Below, piece after piece: positions 14,155 to 29,100 of a stretch of DNA of 64,000 bases; within the stretch, counting starts at the first letter, position 1; each line of letters begins with the position of its first letter. The translations under genes were made by a program, and so were the position numbers. Location of the stretch: contig NW_024881296.1 of the NCBI RefSeq assembly GCF_018691265.1, positions 8,773,427-8,837,426 of the forward strand. Direction: 5' to 3'. Source of the DNA: Tyto alba (lineage: Eukaryota; Chordata; Aves; Strigiformes; Tytonidae). A model generated the notes under the pieces. That model saw nothing but the letters and a program-made list of their open reading frames with translations. It was not told where the DNA came from and searched no databases.

Positions 14155-17100
14155 GATTTTGACTATAGTTCCATCAGTTCTCAAGCAGAGAGTTGGTTTT
14201 CTCTTGCCAAAAATAGCTCAGATTTTTTTTACCCTGCAGGGAAAAAGAAGTAGATGCTTATGCTTTCAATACAAACTGGAGAGTAGTAAAACAAGTGGCA
14301 TTTTCAAATTGTACATATAATATTTTGGGGTTTCTAGTTATTTTACCTCTGCTGCTGCATTTTCTGCCTTCTAGTTTGCTGAACAGTGGCCAGACTTTTG
14401 GTTTTCTCAGGAGGGTCCAGTTCTCTGACCATTTGCTCAGCACACACTGTAATCTGAAACAAAGAACAGTAACACAAGTACCAGTGAGCAATATGTCATA
14501 TCACATGTCTGTGCTCCCTCCTTTTTTTTAAAAAACACATCCCTTTCATGTACATATGGGTATATAATCCACATTTTCAAATCATATCTCAGAAAATGAA
14601 AATCAGTGCAGCAGAAAAAAAGTGACTTGTGCTGAATTCATTCACATAGTCTAATAAATGACTGATGCGTGGCTTTTAAAGAAAAACCTTCTAAAAACAG
14701 TCATTTAACAAACTTTTCATGCCATTAACACAATTATATTATGTGACAAATAGTTTCTTATTCTTTTCATGCTATGCATGATATAAACCAGTATTACTGA
14801 ATGTAGCAACACAGAACCACCACAACAGGTTTTAACGTATTTCTGTGTTCTGGAATTTGCCACTTACCCCTTTAAACACACTGCTAATTGTCTGGGCACA
14901 AAGCGGGTTCTTACAGTTTAACAGCAAGTCAAACAAGACTTTTAACAGCTGCTGCTGCACCATCCCATCTGACACAGCTGCAAAGAATGGTTTAGTAATC
15001 TACAAAAGGGAAAAAAGAAAGGAGACAGAGAGGTTGACTGTAAGAGGGTAACAAAATCACAAGCTATGGAACTTAGGTATCTTAGATTATGTATGACACA
15101 CCCAATTAAACACATGTTAGTATGAACGTATATTAAAGAATTTGCACATTAACTACGTATTTGTATATATCCAGGAATCCTTAGATGCAAAGCATGTACT
15201 TCTGGAATACCCACCAGACATACTGATTCCTGAAATTTTTCACACAGCTTGCCTGGTTGGGGGAGCAAACTTGCTGTTCCCAGCCTCTGATAAGTATACG
15301 CTAATACCTGGCTAATAGAAGGCCTACATTTGTAGCTGTCTTTAAATGAGGCTATTTCTCACCTACTCTATTTTCTTGATGATTTTTTCCTCAGAACAAA
15401 AACAAAGTAAAGCTTCTGCCTGACTGACAAAAACTAAGGACAGTGGAATAGTAGTACCTGCAGGCAACAATACAGGCGTTCACCTGCATGGAAATACAAT
15501 GATATTTCAATTCTGTACTCGTCAAAATGGAAAAATAAAGCAAGCAGCAACTCCTCCTTCTGGTAACTTTAAGGGATAAAATTCTGTAGCCTATTTAGGT
15601 GTTTCAAAGCCACTACAGAGACCTTGAAAACTTATACTAAAAGAAAGACAGGTCAAAAGCTATGGACTCCTTAACACAGGAGGAGTCCTTGAAAATCCAA
15701 TCCTAAACATTGCTATTTGCTTTAAGCATAACAATCAAATTAAAGATCTTTCATAAAGCCATACCTGCCCAAGTGCTGTGATCTGAAATGGTGGAATTTC
15801 TTCATAGATTTTTTTGGCAGCATGCATACTTTTGATAAATAAAGCCAAACTCTGCTGATTTTTGCACAAGAGGGTTGCTGAATATTCATTAAACTTTCCA
15901 AGGATGAGATGCAGGAGAATAACTTCATCTTTCAACATCGTTTCAGGTTTCTTAAAGACCTTCTCTAGCAACCTGTCTAGTGCAGGCAAGAGGCGAGAAA
16001 GAATCATCTGCAAACAGAAGAAATCCATAACAGAAATTCTTATCCGTTCTCATTTTAACAAACTTCCAATAGCACAGCTACATTTTAGTGCAACATCCCC
16101 TCTCTGGTAACACACTGCATACAGTATTTTATGCAACAGCTACTCAAGAGGCAAAATACAAGACTTATTGTGAGATTATCATGAGTACATGCCCATCTGC
16201 TACTTTACTATTCTCTTTTGAAGAGTAGTTTTTCATATTTTGAAAGTGAAGAAACAAGGCAATTTTTTTCAGCCATTTATCACCATCTCCAACAAAACCC
16301 AAACGTTAAGCAATAACGCTCATCCTCTATGCAGTTCGCAATCCTTACAAGACACATACAACTGAACAGAGAATAGAAGTTAACAATTTCATTCATTTTT
16401 TGAACATTAAACTCATGTACTTTCTAGCACTTAAAGAATTCTGAATATACTAGATAAGAGGAGGTTAATACATACAAATAAAATTGATAGTACTACCTAA
16501 TATGTTATCATTTATATAGAGAACTCTATATTCACTGTTATCTAACCAAGGTAATAAATGCTTTCTGGAAGAATCTTCTTCTGAAACAGCCTTTTTCAGG
16601 AACAAGGGAATTTCCTTAAGAACGCCAGTGCAAAACTCTGAAGCCCTCACATTCCTGGATGGAGCATGCAAATATTTTGTTTCATTAAATCACACCATGC
16701 AGTACTACTGCATATTATTAGAAGAATCAACTTAATGCCTAACAGTCTAACACATTATCAAGTTATTTAACTGCTTTATTACTAAATGAAAATTTATTTC
16801 AGCATTTCAGTCAAGTACAGAACCCATAAAACAACTAGAAAGGCAGCACTTACTTCCCCATGGACTTGATGAAGAATTTTCATTAAGTGTCTTGCAATAT
16901 ATGATGGGAAAATAGGGTTCTGTACACCATCAAGTATACTTTCCAAAGCTTCCAACGATTTTTTCTTCTGGGATTTCTGTTTTGATTGTGTCTCAAGCTC
17001 CTCAAATAGTGTTTCCATAATCTAGTTCATTAATAAAGTGAAAATTAAGCTTTTTTCCCAGCAATAAAAATGACTTAGAACACCATTTATTCAATGCTTT

Positions 17101-20100
17101 CATAATAATGCAATCTAGATACAAACAGAATTCTTTATCTGTAAATAAGCCACAAGTTAATACCTCTTATTTGACTGATATTCTCAATTCTCTATAGATA
17201 ATAAATCACTTCAGTGTTTATAGTCCTTAAAAAAAAAAACAAAAAACAAAAACACTAAAAAAAAGTTAGTCCACTATGGTACACAAAGGCAATGAACTTT
17301 CCAAGTTAACTTGATTTCCTTTAGTGAAAAACGGGAGCTCACAGCAATAGACAAAACTTGTGTTACTGTGCACCTTAACAAAAATACCTGTGTTATATAT
17401 GTAGGGTCAGATATGATCTCTTCTGTCTTTTCCTCCAAATGCTGAAGAACAGGATGAAATAGAGACTCCTTTATCGCTCTCAAGGAATGGAGGCAGTTGA
17501 GAGCAGCCCTTCTAACTTCACTCACAGGACTACCCAAGTTAATTAGCAAAGATACCACCACTGCAAAAATAGTAAGGGAAGGAAGGAGGAAAAAACAACA
17601 GAATGAAACGAGTGATCAGAATTTTACTGTATCTGTCCCTGAAGAAGCCTCAGCATTACTTTTTAATTCCAAAGTCATCTCTTTTCACCGTAAACCTCTA
17701 GACTACACAAAACCAACATGAATCTCACAGATCCATGGCTCTGAACTTCATCACAGTCCTTATATTTATGTTTAAGCTCAGAGTAGATTGCTACTGACTG
17801 CCACATCCTTATGCTGCACAGAAAGTAAGGTGCTGTAACTGACTTCTTCAGCACAGGAGTTTTTAAGGGTAAAAGTGCTGAAGAAACACAAAACAGTTTC
17901 ACCCATTTCCAAGTGCGGGCTAGTAACTGCAGCAGCAACTCAGCAAGAAAGAGAGATGTCTCAGCCTACTACAGCTGAACATAAATAGCTAGAGATACCC
18001 TTCAAGGTATAAAATATAGTAAAATTACACACAATTAAAAAACACTGTGATTAAGTCTGAAGATGAGAGACAGACACTGTTTTACTTTACCTGGAGACGA
18101 TGGCAATAGCAGCTGTTTCTTCTTTTGGTATGTCTGTGATTCAAGCAGTGCATAGCCAATATACAGAGCTTGAGTCTGTAGCATTGCGCTGACTTCATAT
18201 TTCAGATGATTCGAAAGGTTATACCTGTACGTCCATAAAATTGAAAGGAATTTGAAGAGAGCGTCTGAATCTTTTAGGTGCACCTTAAGTTTAACACAAA
18301 AAAAGAAAAAGAGAAAGAAGAGAAAAGCCCTTGTTTAATAACTTTAATTTATTCGGTAAACTACTACTCACAACATCTGATAAACCACCCAAATCAAAGG
18401 AATACACAGAAAAAGAAGTAAAGAGTCAGAAACAGTGTCTTTTGGGGAAAAAGAGTTATTGAGTAGATGCTTTTGCGTAAACAGCACTTGCCTGGGTATC
18501 CAATTCCACATGTTTCTTAACATCTGGCTTAAGTGTAACATATAACTTGTAGTCTATAGGTACGTAAATACAAGGCATTTTTTTAAAATCACAGGAGACT
18601 GGAAACATCCTTATGAACTTGGGTAGTATGTCAACTGCACAAGAAAATTGTTACATGCAAAATAAAGAACTTCTATTACCTGTTTTGTGCAGCTGTAATC
18701 TTAGTATTAAAAGCGTTCTAAGTAAGCCCTGACATTTTCAGTCAGTCATACAAAGTGATTTTCAGAAGTCTATAAACTAGTGTCTCCAAAGATTTGATCA
18801 ACCAATTTCCTTGTACAGCGCAACTTTGTGCTGAATATTCAGCACAAAAACTTTATTTTTAGAATTTGTCCTGGATTGGCTGTATAGGCTCTGTAATTTC
18901 AGTCTGTGCTCTATTATTAACGACCTCTCAATCATAAATGTATCACTGACCATTGCAGACACAGGTCAGAGTGCCTTCTTCCCTGCCAATAGTAATAGCT
19001 GCTCCAAGAAGAATCGGTTCAGTTTTACACACATCTACCTCCAATTATTACTTTGCTGTAGGACCTTTCTGTCAAAATGTAATGAGGCTAGCTTCTGATT
19101 TTGAAGCTGTTACATTGTCTCCTAAGAGTATTCCAAATCAATTTAAAATTCTTGCTTACCACAAGATCTGGCAATAGCTAGCATGCTTCCTATCTGCAAG
19201 GTGCTCTCTTGAATCTTAAGAGCTCTTCATCCATACATATCCATCCATACTTATACACAAAGTTACATACAAGAATTAACATCAGAAACAAGTTCTGCTA
19301 TGAAAACATTGTTATTCTTTCCTCCTTCTGTGTTTGTCATATGCTGTTCTTGATGAAACAGCATCAAATTCCCACATCAGTGGCTTTATGTCATTTACTT
19401 GCTTCTCTTCCTCACAATGTAGTTATTACTCTGTCATCTAAAATCCAGACTGCCAAAATCCTCTACTCTCTTCACAAAAACGTATCACTCAGTGTGGGTG
19501 AGAAAACATGAGATGATGTTATAAGGAAACATGCAATGCCTTCTAGAAGTTTTCCTTTCAATTTTTCTATTTAAAAACTAACAAATTTTACAGAGCAACT
19601 GTTTGCTTTGCTCCCAGACAGGACCAAAACTTTTAGCTCAGGCTTCAAGCTCTTGACCTTGTTCTGCAAATCAGTGTTTTCACTTTTGCCTTAACTGATC
19701 TATTTATTGTATTTTTACTTTAGTTCTCTATTATTACTTTTAATTAGGGTTAACTAACCAGATGAATCTTAGACTTCCAACTGCTCAGAGTACTAGCGTG
19801 TCACAGGCAGTGTTGCAGGATTAATTCTCCATTTTTCTCGGTGTTCCTTAAAATGATGTAACTGCATAATAGCTGATGACTGATGTCAGAGCAACAAATG
19901 AAAAAATACCTTGAGTAAGACATTCATCAATGCTCTGTACTGAACAGCATTGCTTCCCTCACTGGCTCCACAGACAAGTAGGTCAAATAGCCCCAGAAGC
20001 AGGTGCAGGTAGTCTTGGCTATCTTGATTCAGAGATTCTGGATTCCACCAAGTTTCCTCTAAAAAATATAGGTTATAAATAAGGTACAGTGGATGCTTAT

Positions 20101-23100
20101 GAACACCTTCAGAAACCAAGAGAAAACAGACATCTATAGTTAAAAGAAGACAATACGTTTGGCTGATTTCGTAAGTAATATTTAAGAGTAATTACAAGTA
20201 AGTAATATTTACAGATCTCAACAACAACAAAGGAAGAAGGTTAGGGAAGCAAGGCTTGATTCCAGCAACTTCCAAGGACAAGGAGAAAAAGAAAAAAAAA
20301 CAACTACAACCACCTTTCTTCACTCCATTGATATCAAAACCAGTCAAAACCTTAAGACCTACCTTTTGAAAAGGACAGAGGAGGTTTTAGGCCATTAATG
20401 AAGTTTTTCAGTAAGAACAAGAACATAGCTGACTCCTCTGCATGAGCAGTCTGATCACTACTGAGCTTTTCTACATATGCAATTAACAAGTCCTGAGGCA
20501 CCAAAGTTTCCTCTATTGTTTCAACAGACCAATTTAGGGGAGTTTCCTGTGAATGAAAATTAATTTTAATGTATACTGTCACAATTTTATGCAACAGAAG
20601 ACAAATTCAGCACTGAAATTCAGCAATATTTAACTTCTAATGTCAAAAGAGGTATCCTTATCAAGTTAGTTACATTTCTGATTTTACTTTTAAAACTGCA
20701 TCTGCAGTTTCAAAATCTATACCAGCTCTTACTACCACAGTTAACAGTGTATGTAAGTGAGGTAACAGAGGAGTAAAATACTCATCTCTCTAAAATAGCT
20801 GTTCAGAAGGATTAGGAATTACTCTCAGCATTTTCTAGACATTCAGTTTTAATCCTTTCATCTCGCTCTGTTCCAGCAACATAATCCAGATCTTTCAAAT
20901 ACTTGTATATATAAAAAACGCTCTAATGAAATAATCTGAGGTCAGAATAACTAATGACACCACATGATGCAACAGGGTAGGTAGCAGAAAAGCCCCAAAC
21001 TTTGTGCCAAGCCCACAGCACTGAAAATTTAAACAGGTAGTGGGATGCTAGCCTAAAGCTCTGGAGTTCTTAATTTTTTAATGCAGACTTGCTATAGTGG
21101 TAAAATGTAAGAGAAATTCTTAATGGCAGCTTCTAGCACTGCTGCCAAGGGTGTTTTTACTCTGAAAAGAAATGAAAGTGAGATTTTCAGTCCGCAAGAT
21201 TCCTGAAGTTCTCGTTCTCCAATAAAAAGATTACTCCATTACAAAAAAAAACGCCCTCTCCAAAATGTTTACATCTTACCTCTGCAGGATCACAAGCTCT
21301 GAGATTTCTTATTTTTTTATCCAAGAAATGGAAGACTCTGATAGCCACTGAAAAATAACTTCCTTTCATCTGTGTATTGCAGCAGCACTGAACAAGCACT
21401 GAACCAACTATATGAGTAGTTACTTTCCGTCTCACACTGTCAGATTCCGTTTCAGCAACGAGTATCAGATCATCAACCTTAGAAAAGTGAGGGGAAGAAA
21501 ACCAAGAAAAAGTCTGTAGGACAGTGGGACTTCACTGTGACTTTACACTGCTTTTCATTTGCACGTCCAATTAAATCCTTGTTACCTGCTATGAGTGGTA
21601 ACAAGTTACTGTCTGCTGTAATGGTACTCTTTGGAACCTGGGAATGCACAAACATCTATTTATGAACACAGGTATACTTGTTCATTCTCTAGATTTCTTC
21701 TTCGGGAAATAAAAATTCATGGAATTTAGTTACACTAATCATTTGTCTGAATAGGTAATAGCTTAGCTTGTTTTCTTTATGTTAAAGGTAGAAATCTCTT
21801 CTATTTACATCATATTGGGGTTTGTTATGCAATACCTACATTTGCCTAGCAGCTTGAGGATAGCATACTAATTCTAAGAAGAGCACATACAAAATTCTTC
21901 TGTATTGCATTTGTTCTACTACAGTGACCACCTGGAAGGTAAGATCTCTTAAGGTTAGGGTAACATAGTACACATACCATTTGCAATAGTAAGGAAGGGT
22001 CCCCTGAAGTAATGTTTTTAGAAAACAGCAGAATCATTTTATTGCTGGCCACTCCAATCAACTCTGTAGACTTGCTAGATTTAATTGCCTCTTCAAGTGC
22101 TAGTCCAAGGAAAAAAATAATTATCAGTCAATTTAGGTATACAAATCACATATTAAAACACTGGTGGCTCAATAATATTTAGAAACAGTCAGAAACATAC
22201 TAGACAATTTCTTCATCTTTTCAAAGACTTTTTTTAAAGAACTCCATTCACACTGACAGCATGACACCTTGTTAATGACAGCCAGTCTCTTTCATTAAGT
22301 GTTTAGGTTCAATAATGATGACTTCTTAAATTGTCATGATTTTATTTTTACCAAATTAGTTACAATTAATGCTTTACCTTCTGGCCAACCTTTCAGTAAG
22401 TGGTGTAAGGAGCAGAGATCAGATTCTGACAGACAAACGGCCATCTTCCAATCTGAAGACTTCAAATTTGCGTTAGTGATTACCATAAAAGGTATTAACT
22501 GCTTTACTGCTTCACCTAGTAGTTCTTTTTTCTCTTTCAAAATCTCCTCTGTGACTAAAATTTTTATTGCTCGCTCCAGAACCTTGTACCTAAAAGAGAA
22601 AAAGTCACGGTGAAGACCCCATTGCTCAATCATACCAGCAACATTTCTTTGATTTGTTCTCCATTTTCCATTATGATTTTCTGAGTCCAAATAGCAGCAA
22701 GAACAAATAAGGAAATCATAGGAAATGGTATACAAATAATAAAATGTTTCTCTTGTAACTCAGCACGGGATATAACATAATGCTAAGTATTTTAAGTGAA
22801 AAACAGTTTTAAAAGTATTCTTCAGAGTTACTTTTTAAAAATTTAATTTATACAGAAAGAATGTAGACTGAAGAGGCTCAAACGTACCACTTTCCATCTT
22901 TTGAAAGATCAGCTCTCTGAAAGATGTTCAAAAGACTCGATACTACTGCTTCTGGATTGACTTGTTTCCTGAAAATCTGAAAAGTAAAAGAAATGAAAGC
23001 GTAATAAAACACAAAATAATCTGCCATATTGTAATAGAAAATGCATCTGCTATACCAAGTGGAAACAGGGAACAAGCATCACTAATTGTATTCCTATTGA

Positions 23101-26100
23101 TGATCATGTAATAAAAATATTATCAGTGTAAACAGAAGTTCTAAGGTTCCCCAGTATATCCTTTTGATAGGCTAAAGTACAGATTTACTGAGTGGAGAAA
23201 TGTTTGGTAAAATTGATAAACAATAAGCAAACCACTTTATCATTAAGTAAGAATGGCTTTTACTTTACACAGCACCTGTATGACAGAAATAAGATGCATT
23301 AACCAAAGACACTAAAGCTAAAGAAGCACTCACGTGCGTTTATTCCTGGTTTTAGTGCCTGAGAATGAATGAACACACAAGACCAATTATACTACTGCTA
23401 ATAATATCCTCCACTACTACTAGCAGAAGCAATAAAGACAGACGGTTACTCTAGCTGGAAACGATCAGTGCAATGCATACCAGAGTCCTATCCAGTAAAC
23501 CTGAGCTGGAGTTTAAGAATTTGCCACTATCACCTAACCAAATGACTCTCATATGGAAAAACTCAACTGTGTACTTCTCACTGGCGTAACGAGTTGTTAT
23601 CTGCCTTTTGGATAGAAAATGGTGCAGTGACATGGCTTGTATTTTTATAGAAAAATGTACAGGATAGGCAGGAAGCACACTTCAAATAATAATCAGTGAT
23701 TAAAATATGCTTTAGCAGCTACATAAAAAAAAAAAGTCAGTAAATTCAGGTTAACTGCAGACACTTTGGGAAAGATCAGAAAGTAGAAATTTGGGAGGGG
23801 ATTGTGAGGCAGTGAACACAAGCCTCCTAAAGTTGTGCTGCTTCGTCCTGTTAAAGGACAAAAGCCGTACACTAAGGACATGAGCAGAAGGACAGTTATA
23901 AAGAATACATTTCAGACACACATATTCAAGACAAGCTAAAATCTCACCGACATGTCAAGAGATACACACTTACCTCCAAAGAGCTGAGAGCAGACATGAC
24001 AACATCTCTGTTGTCATCCTTGAGCCGGTCAAAAATTGCTTCTTCTATGAAAGACTGATCAAAGCCCTCCTGAAAAAATAAATGAAAAAGAGCCAAAAGG
24101 GATAAATAAAAGAGTCATTTGTTGGTAGCACAGTTTACAAGCTTTTAATGAAATATCTCAATGCTAACATCATCTAACCTAACATCAGCAGTAGCATTAC
24201 CTAAATTAAACCTCACAGACAGACTAACTGGCAGCAACAGATGAAAGAAAACCAGAAGTATCCATTAACTTTGATTTTATCTTATCCTACAATCAGCTTA
24301 ATAAACAAGAACCACATCAACTCCAGAACACAGGAAAGTGGTGACAGAAGCCTATCAAAAATACCATGAAAACCAGCAAGAATGACTTATGAGTAGTTTA
24401 ACGTATCACTCATCTTCAATTGATATGTCTGACAAACAACTTTTTGAAGACATTATATGTTAAATCAGTTCTGTAAGTGAGAGATTCAGGACAAACCTTT
24501 GATGTTTCAATAGCTTCTTTCAAATGCTGAAGAGCCAGGACCCGCACAGCTGGCTGAGGATGATTCAAACTAAGCAGAAGGGAGGTATCAGAGTCTTCCA
24601 GAAACTGAAATACAGATCTCAGAGTGACTCACTGCATGTTAAAAATATTTTAAGTATATATAAGGGTAACAGGAGAAATTATTTCAGCAATTTTTGGTAC
24701 CAGAAGAAAACCTGTATATTTCAGACCCAAAAAGCATCAATTACAGAACAATGGTGTTGCATAACTGTTTCATATTTGGTTGTCTTCACTTTGGCAGACA
24801 GATTTAGGAATACAGCTGGAAAAGTACAGTAAGCCACAGACACCTTTTTGTCCTAGGAAAGCACGACACTTCGATAAGGATTCTGAGAAAGCTCTAGTGA
24901 CACTGTCAGTGTGACAGAGCACAGATAGAAACTGTTAAAAAGGCATCCCTGCCAGTCCAATTGCATGCAATTATATCTGGAACTGTAAAGGCCAGATGAG
25001 AGTCATATGCCTTTGTTCTGCATGCCTTGTTTTTCTGTTAATCCACTTCTTATTCAGTCACAGATTCTGTGCCTTCATTAAATCAGTACAAAAATACACG
25101 AAGCACTTCTTTAGGTAGTTTATCATCTTTTCCTAAGTGTGTTCAGTCTTTCAATCATTGCAAACAGCAGCCATAATACTAAACATCTCTTAATGATAAA
25201 TTACTTGGACAGATCTGTTGCACTCATGGTTTTTCTCTGTTAGGCTGAGTTGCAACTGCTCTTCAGAAATGGCACAGAAAAAACTCTGTAGTCACTCTAT
25301 TCTTCCACTGTAAACATTCATAAAATCAACGCAACAAAAAGGACTGAGCCACCTTCTCTCAACAGCAATAAGACTGTTTGTCAACTTTCCCAAAACAGAC
25401 ACTTCTGACACTGACAAAAATCTTTAAGATGCGGCCTTGTTGGGCTCCACCATGTTGCCACGATCAGCCACTACAGTATACGCACTGGCCATGTTCCTAA
25501 GGAAAAAAAATTACTGATAGCAATTCAGGCAGGTGGAAACGTATGAATTTTAACCATTAAAAGATCTCTGAGTCATGACTATTCACGATAATCACTAACT
25601 TAAAACATCTGACAGGTTTGATTTTACCCCAGTTTTGATCAAGGCCCCCCAAGAAATCCCATTTAAGGAAGTTAGGGGTTTGGGGTTTTTTCAGTGGGAA
25701 AGGACATTATTTTTAGTAAGAGGACGAGAAAGCAGAACTTTGCCAAAATATCAGACTTCTGACAGTATAACCAGATAAGAGCTAGGATCATGAATTGATC
25801 TTCTACCTACCTTATATTTGCCACAGCTTAATGAAAGAGAAATAAATTGGTGGAAAAGATTTTGCTCAGCCTCATCTGTGCAATCTTCTAGATGCTTCTC
25901 CAACACAGAGTCTAAGGCTTTAGGATACCTGCCAACAGACAAAGCCTCAAACATTTTCCACAGTACATTACAGAAAAACATGTATTTACTAGAGAAATAC
26001 AAGGAAGCTGAACACATATGCACTCATTCGAACCAGCTATTTCAAGTAGCTTTGCAAAGGCAATCAACCATGTCTTAACACAGATGAACTATATGCAGAC

Positions 26101-29100
26101 CACTAGGATAAATAATGAGCAGAAAAGGTCATGCTACACAGCAAACAGCTGTACAAAGCCAGTAGGTCTGTCTCCATATATTACAGTGATAACAAAATAT
26201 GTAAGGAAAGATCAGTGAAATAAAATTTGGACAAAGATTAAGAGTCCATTATTTTTACTGTATTTATTTGAGCAAGAATATTGTGCTTACTACACCCAAT
26301 AAACCAAGATCATATCTGACATCACCACTCTACAGACTATGGGTCTGTCACAGAAAAACAGAACTTACTTTCTCTCAAGAAGTCTGATGAGAGGAAGCAT
26401 CTTTTGATTGAGTGCAGCCATTTGGGTGGGATTAGAGACAATCTCTGTACCACAGGAGATAAACTCTTCAAGAAACTTGCTAAAATTCCAAACAAAACAA
26501 AAAGCCACGATGTTTTGGATAGTACAGTTTTCATTAATCTTATAAAGCACACTGCTAAACAGGTTTGGATTAATACACACTACTTACACTGCAAGTACGG
26601 ATTTGCTCCTAGCCTGAAGTTTCACTCTGTCCCACAAGTACTCCCACAAGTATTAAAAGCACAGCTCTTCTGGATTACTGAATGTTTCAGATTCAAAATC
26701 CAGGTTTGGAGTTAACTTATGAACTCAGAAAAACATGCTCATATAATGCTAATGCCATTGTCAGGAATTAGTTGTTATTACCAGAAATTACTGTAGTACT
26801 ACAGAATGAAAATAAATCGAAGTTAACTCACGAAGCCAAGAGGTGATCTAAACCCTTTTCCAGTGGTATACTCTGAAGAATAGCTTCAAGGTGTCTGATG
26901 TAAATGTGATTCTCTGTCTCCTCAGACTCTTCTTGTTCCTCTAAGGACAACACACAATCATAAAAGATGAACAATAGTTTGAGAATAACCCCCTCATACT
27001 GATTACAGCTAATAGCTTGTACAGGCATCATCATCTGGTGAACCAAGCACACAACTTGGAGACCACGGTGTTGACTGCTAGCACTAAACTCCCAGTGAGC
27101 TGCTAGCAATGTTTTATACCAACATCATTAAAACACCAAAGGCTGTATTGCTACCAATAAACTCAAGTATGCTTTGAAAAGTTCCAGACCTGCTACCACG
27201 ACCTGTGCCAGCAACTCCTTACAGCAAGCTGGACCTTTTCAACAAAAAAGCTTTCCCAATCACCGTTCGGCAGTTACAAATCTGCAGTGCATGCAGACTT
27301 ACTAACACTCAGCCTTGCTGTCCCAGACTGTTCCCAGGCATGTGTAATTCATCAGGTAAACATAGATCTCTACTAAAACTACATATGAAGTACATGTAAT
27401 CTACCTAAAAAATGATTTTGCAGTACTACAATACATCTCTAAGAGTCAGAAGTTCCATACATAAAAATTAAGTTACTGCTGAAATACTACAAATCAACAT
27501 CTAAAACAAAGTGATATAGACATAACTATGCCTAAACCAGCCTCCTCTGTAGGGCCTGTGTCATGGTTTAAACCCGGCTGGCAGCCAAACACCAGAGAGC
27601 CGCTCACTCACCCTCCTCCAATCAGGGTGATGTGGGAGAGAATTATAAGGGTAAAGATAAGAAGAATCGTAGGCTGAGCTAAAACCAATTTAATAATAGA
27701 AATGTAATAAAAATTGAAATAATAATTATTATAATAATAGTAATAATAAAATATGCAAACAGGTGATGCACAATGCAATTATGTGGTGGTGCAACTCCCC
27801 CTCCAGCCCGCCCCAGGCCACTCGGTGTGACTCCCCCTCCCGGGGCCACATACCAACCTGTCATGGACTGTGAAAGACAGTGGACCAGAGCTTTAAGGCA
27901 CCCCCTTAATGCACCTGGCTCCCACCTCCCAGACCACTTGGGAACAGTAATGATAACCAATCACCTCCTGACAGCCCAGTACATCTGTACCTGGGTCACG
28001 ACCCAAAGAGGATGACACAAGCAACTTCAAAATCTAGCATGTTCTGGGCCTGTGCAACTGGTGGAAAGTACCAGAGTATTTCATCATCCGAGTTGAGCTG
28101 AAATGTAAAAGTACCCGATGGAAGTCAATTATCTCAGACCCTATAAATAGTGACCCTAAGTGAGACCCTCCGAGCTCTCCTGGATCGCAGCGGGCTGTGA
28201 CCAGCATCTCCCCTGAGCTGGTGGGACACCTCAGATGCCTCAAGGTTTAAAGACAGTCTGCCGACAAACCTGACGAAGGGCCAGGGAGATGTCAGACTTC
28301 CCAAGGCTCAATTACTGCCTGTTGAGGAACACTGACACACTGGAAATATTTACTCTAAACTCAAGAAGAGGGACATTTTAACTACAAGCTAGTGTTTTCC
28401 ATCCACCTCTCTACCCATCTATGTGTGTGAACACACACATTTGCCTTCACCAGTGTGAGCATCTACATATTTCACTGGATCCAAATATTTCTGTCTGCGT
28501 GTATGTTTTGCCCTTATACGTATGTACATATATATATTTTGGTTTAGGGTACCTTCTAGTAAGTTAGCGTGAATCTTGCCATTGTCAAATCTGTAATTAA
28601 GTTGCAGTTTTAATTATAGCATATTCTACCAAATCACCTTGTTATTCTTTAGATCGGTCAATTAAGTGCTGCTAAAATTCAACCTTTTGATTCACCTCAC
28701 ACTATTAATAAATCCTGAATTGCTGCTAAATCATAACCATGTCAAATATTTCATTTGTGACAGATTTCTCACCACCTGCTGACTGATGCCCAGCCTGTTT
28801 CCAGCTAGCGATCCCAGGAGGGAGAAATCCCAAAACTGCAATCGTGGAAGAGCCCGAGCTTCCCAGCCAACCCTCATCTATATACTGAGCATGATGTTAT
28901 ACGGTATGGAATATTTCATTGACCAATTTCAGTCCATTGCTCTGCCAGGACGTGGGAAGTTGAAAAGTCCTTGATTTCTTAGCAACAACTGAAAACGTAA
29001 GTGTATTATCAACATTCTTCTCATACCAAATCCCATACTGAGTCCAAAATACAGAACTATTCTAGCTACTAAGGAGGAAAACTAGCTGTATCACAGTTGA

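Noticed and set aside
26995..27045. Possible C/D-box snoRNA in a HEATR1 intron (GATGATGATG on the minus strand), considered because ribosome biogenesis genes often host snoRNAs.
   Set aside because: No suitably spaced D box or terminal stem was seen; a scan by eye of other introns found no convincing box pairs either.
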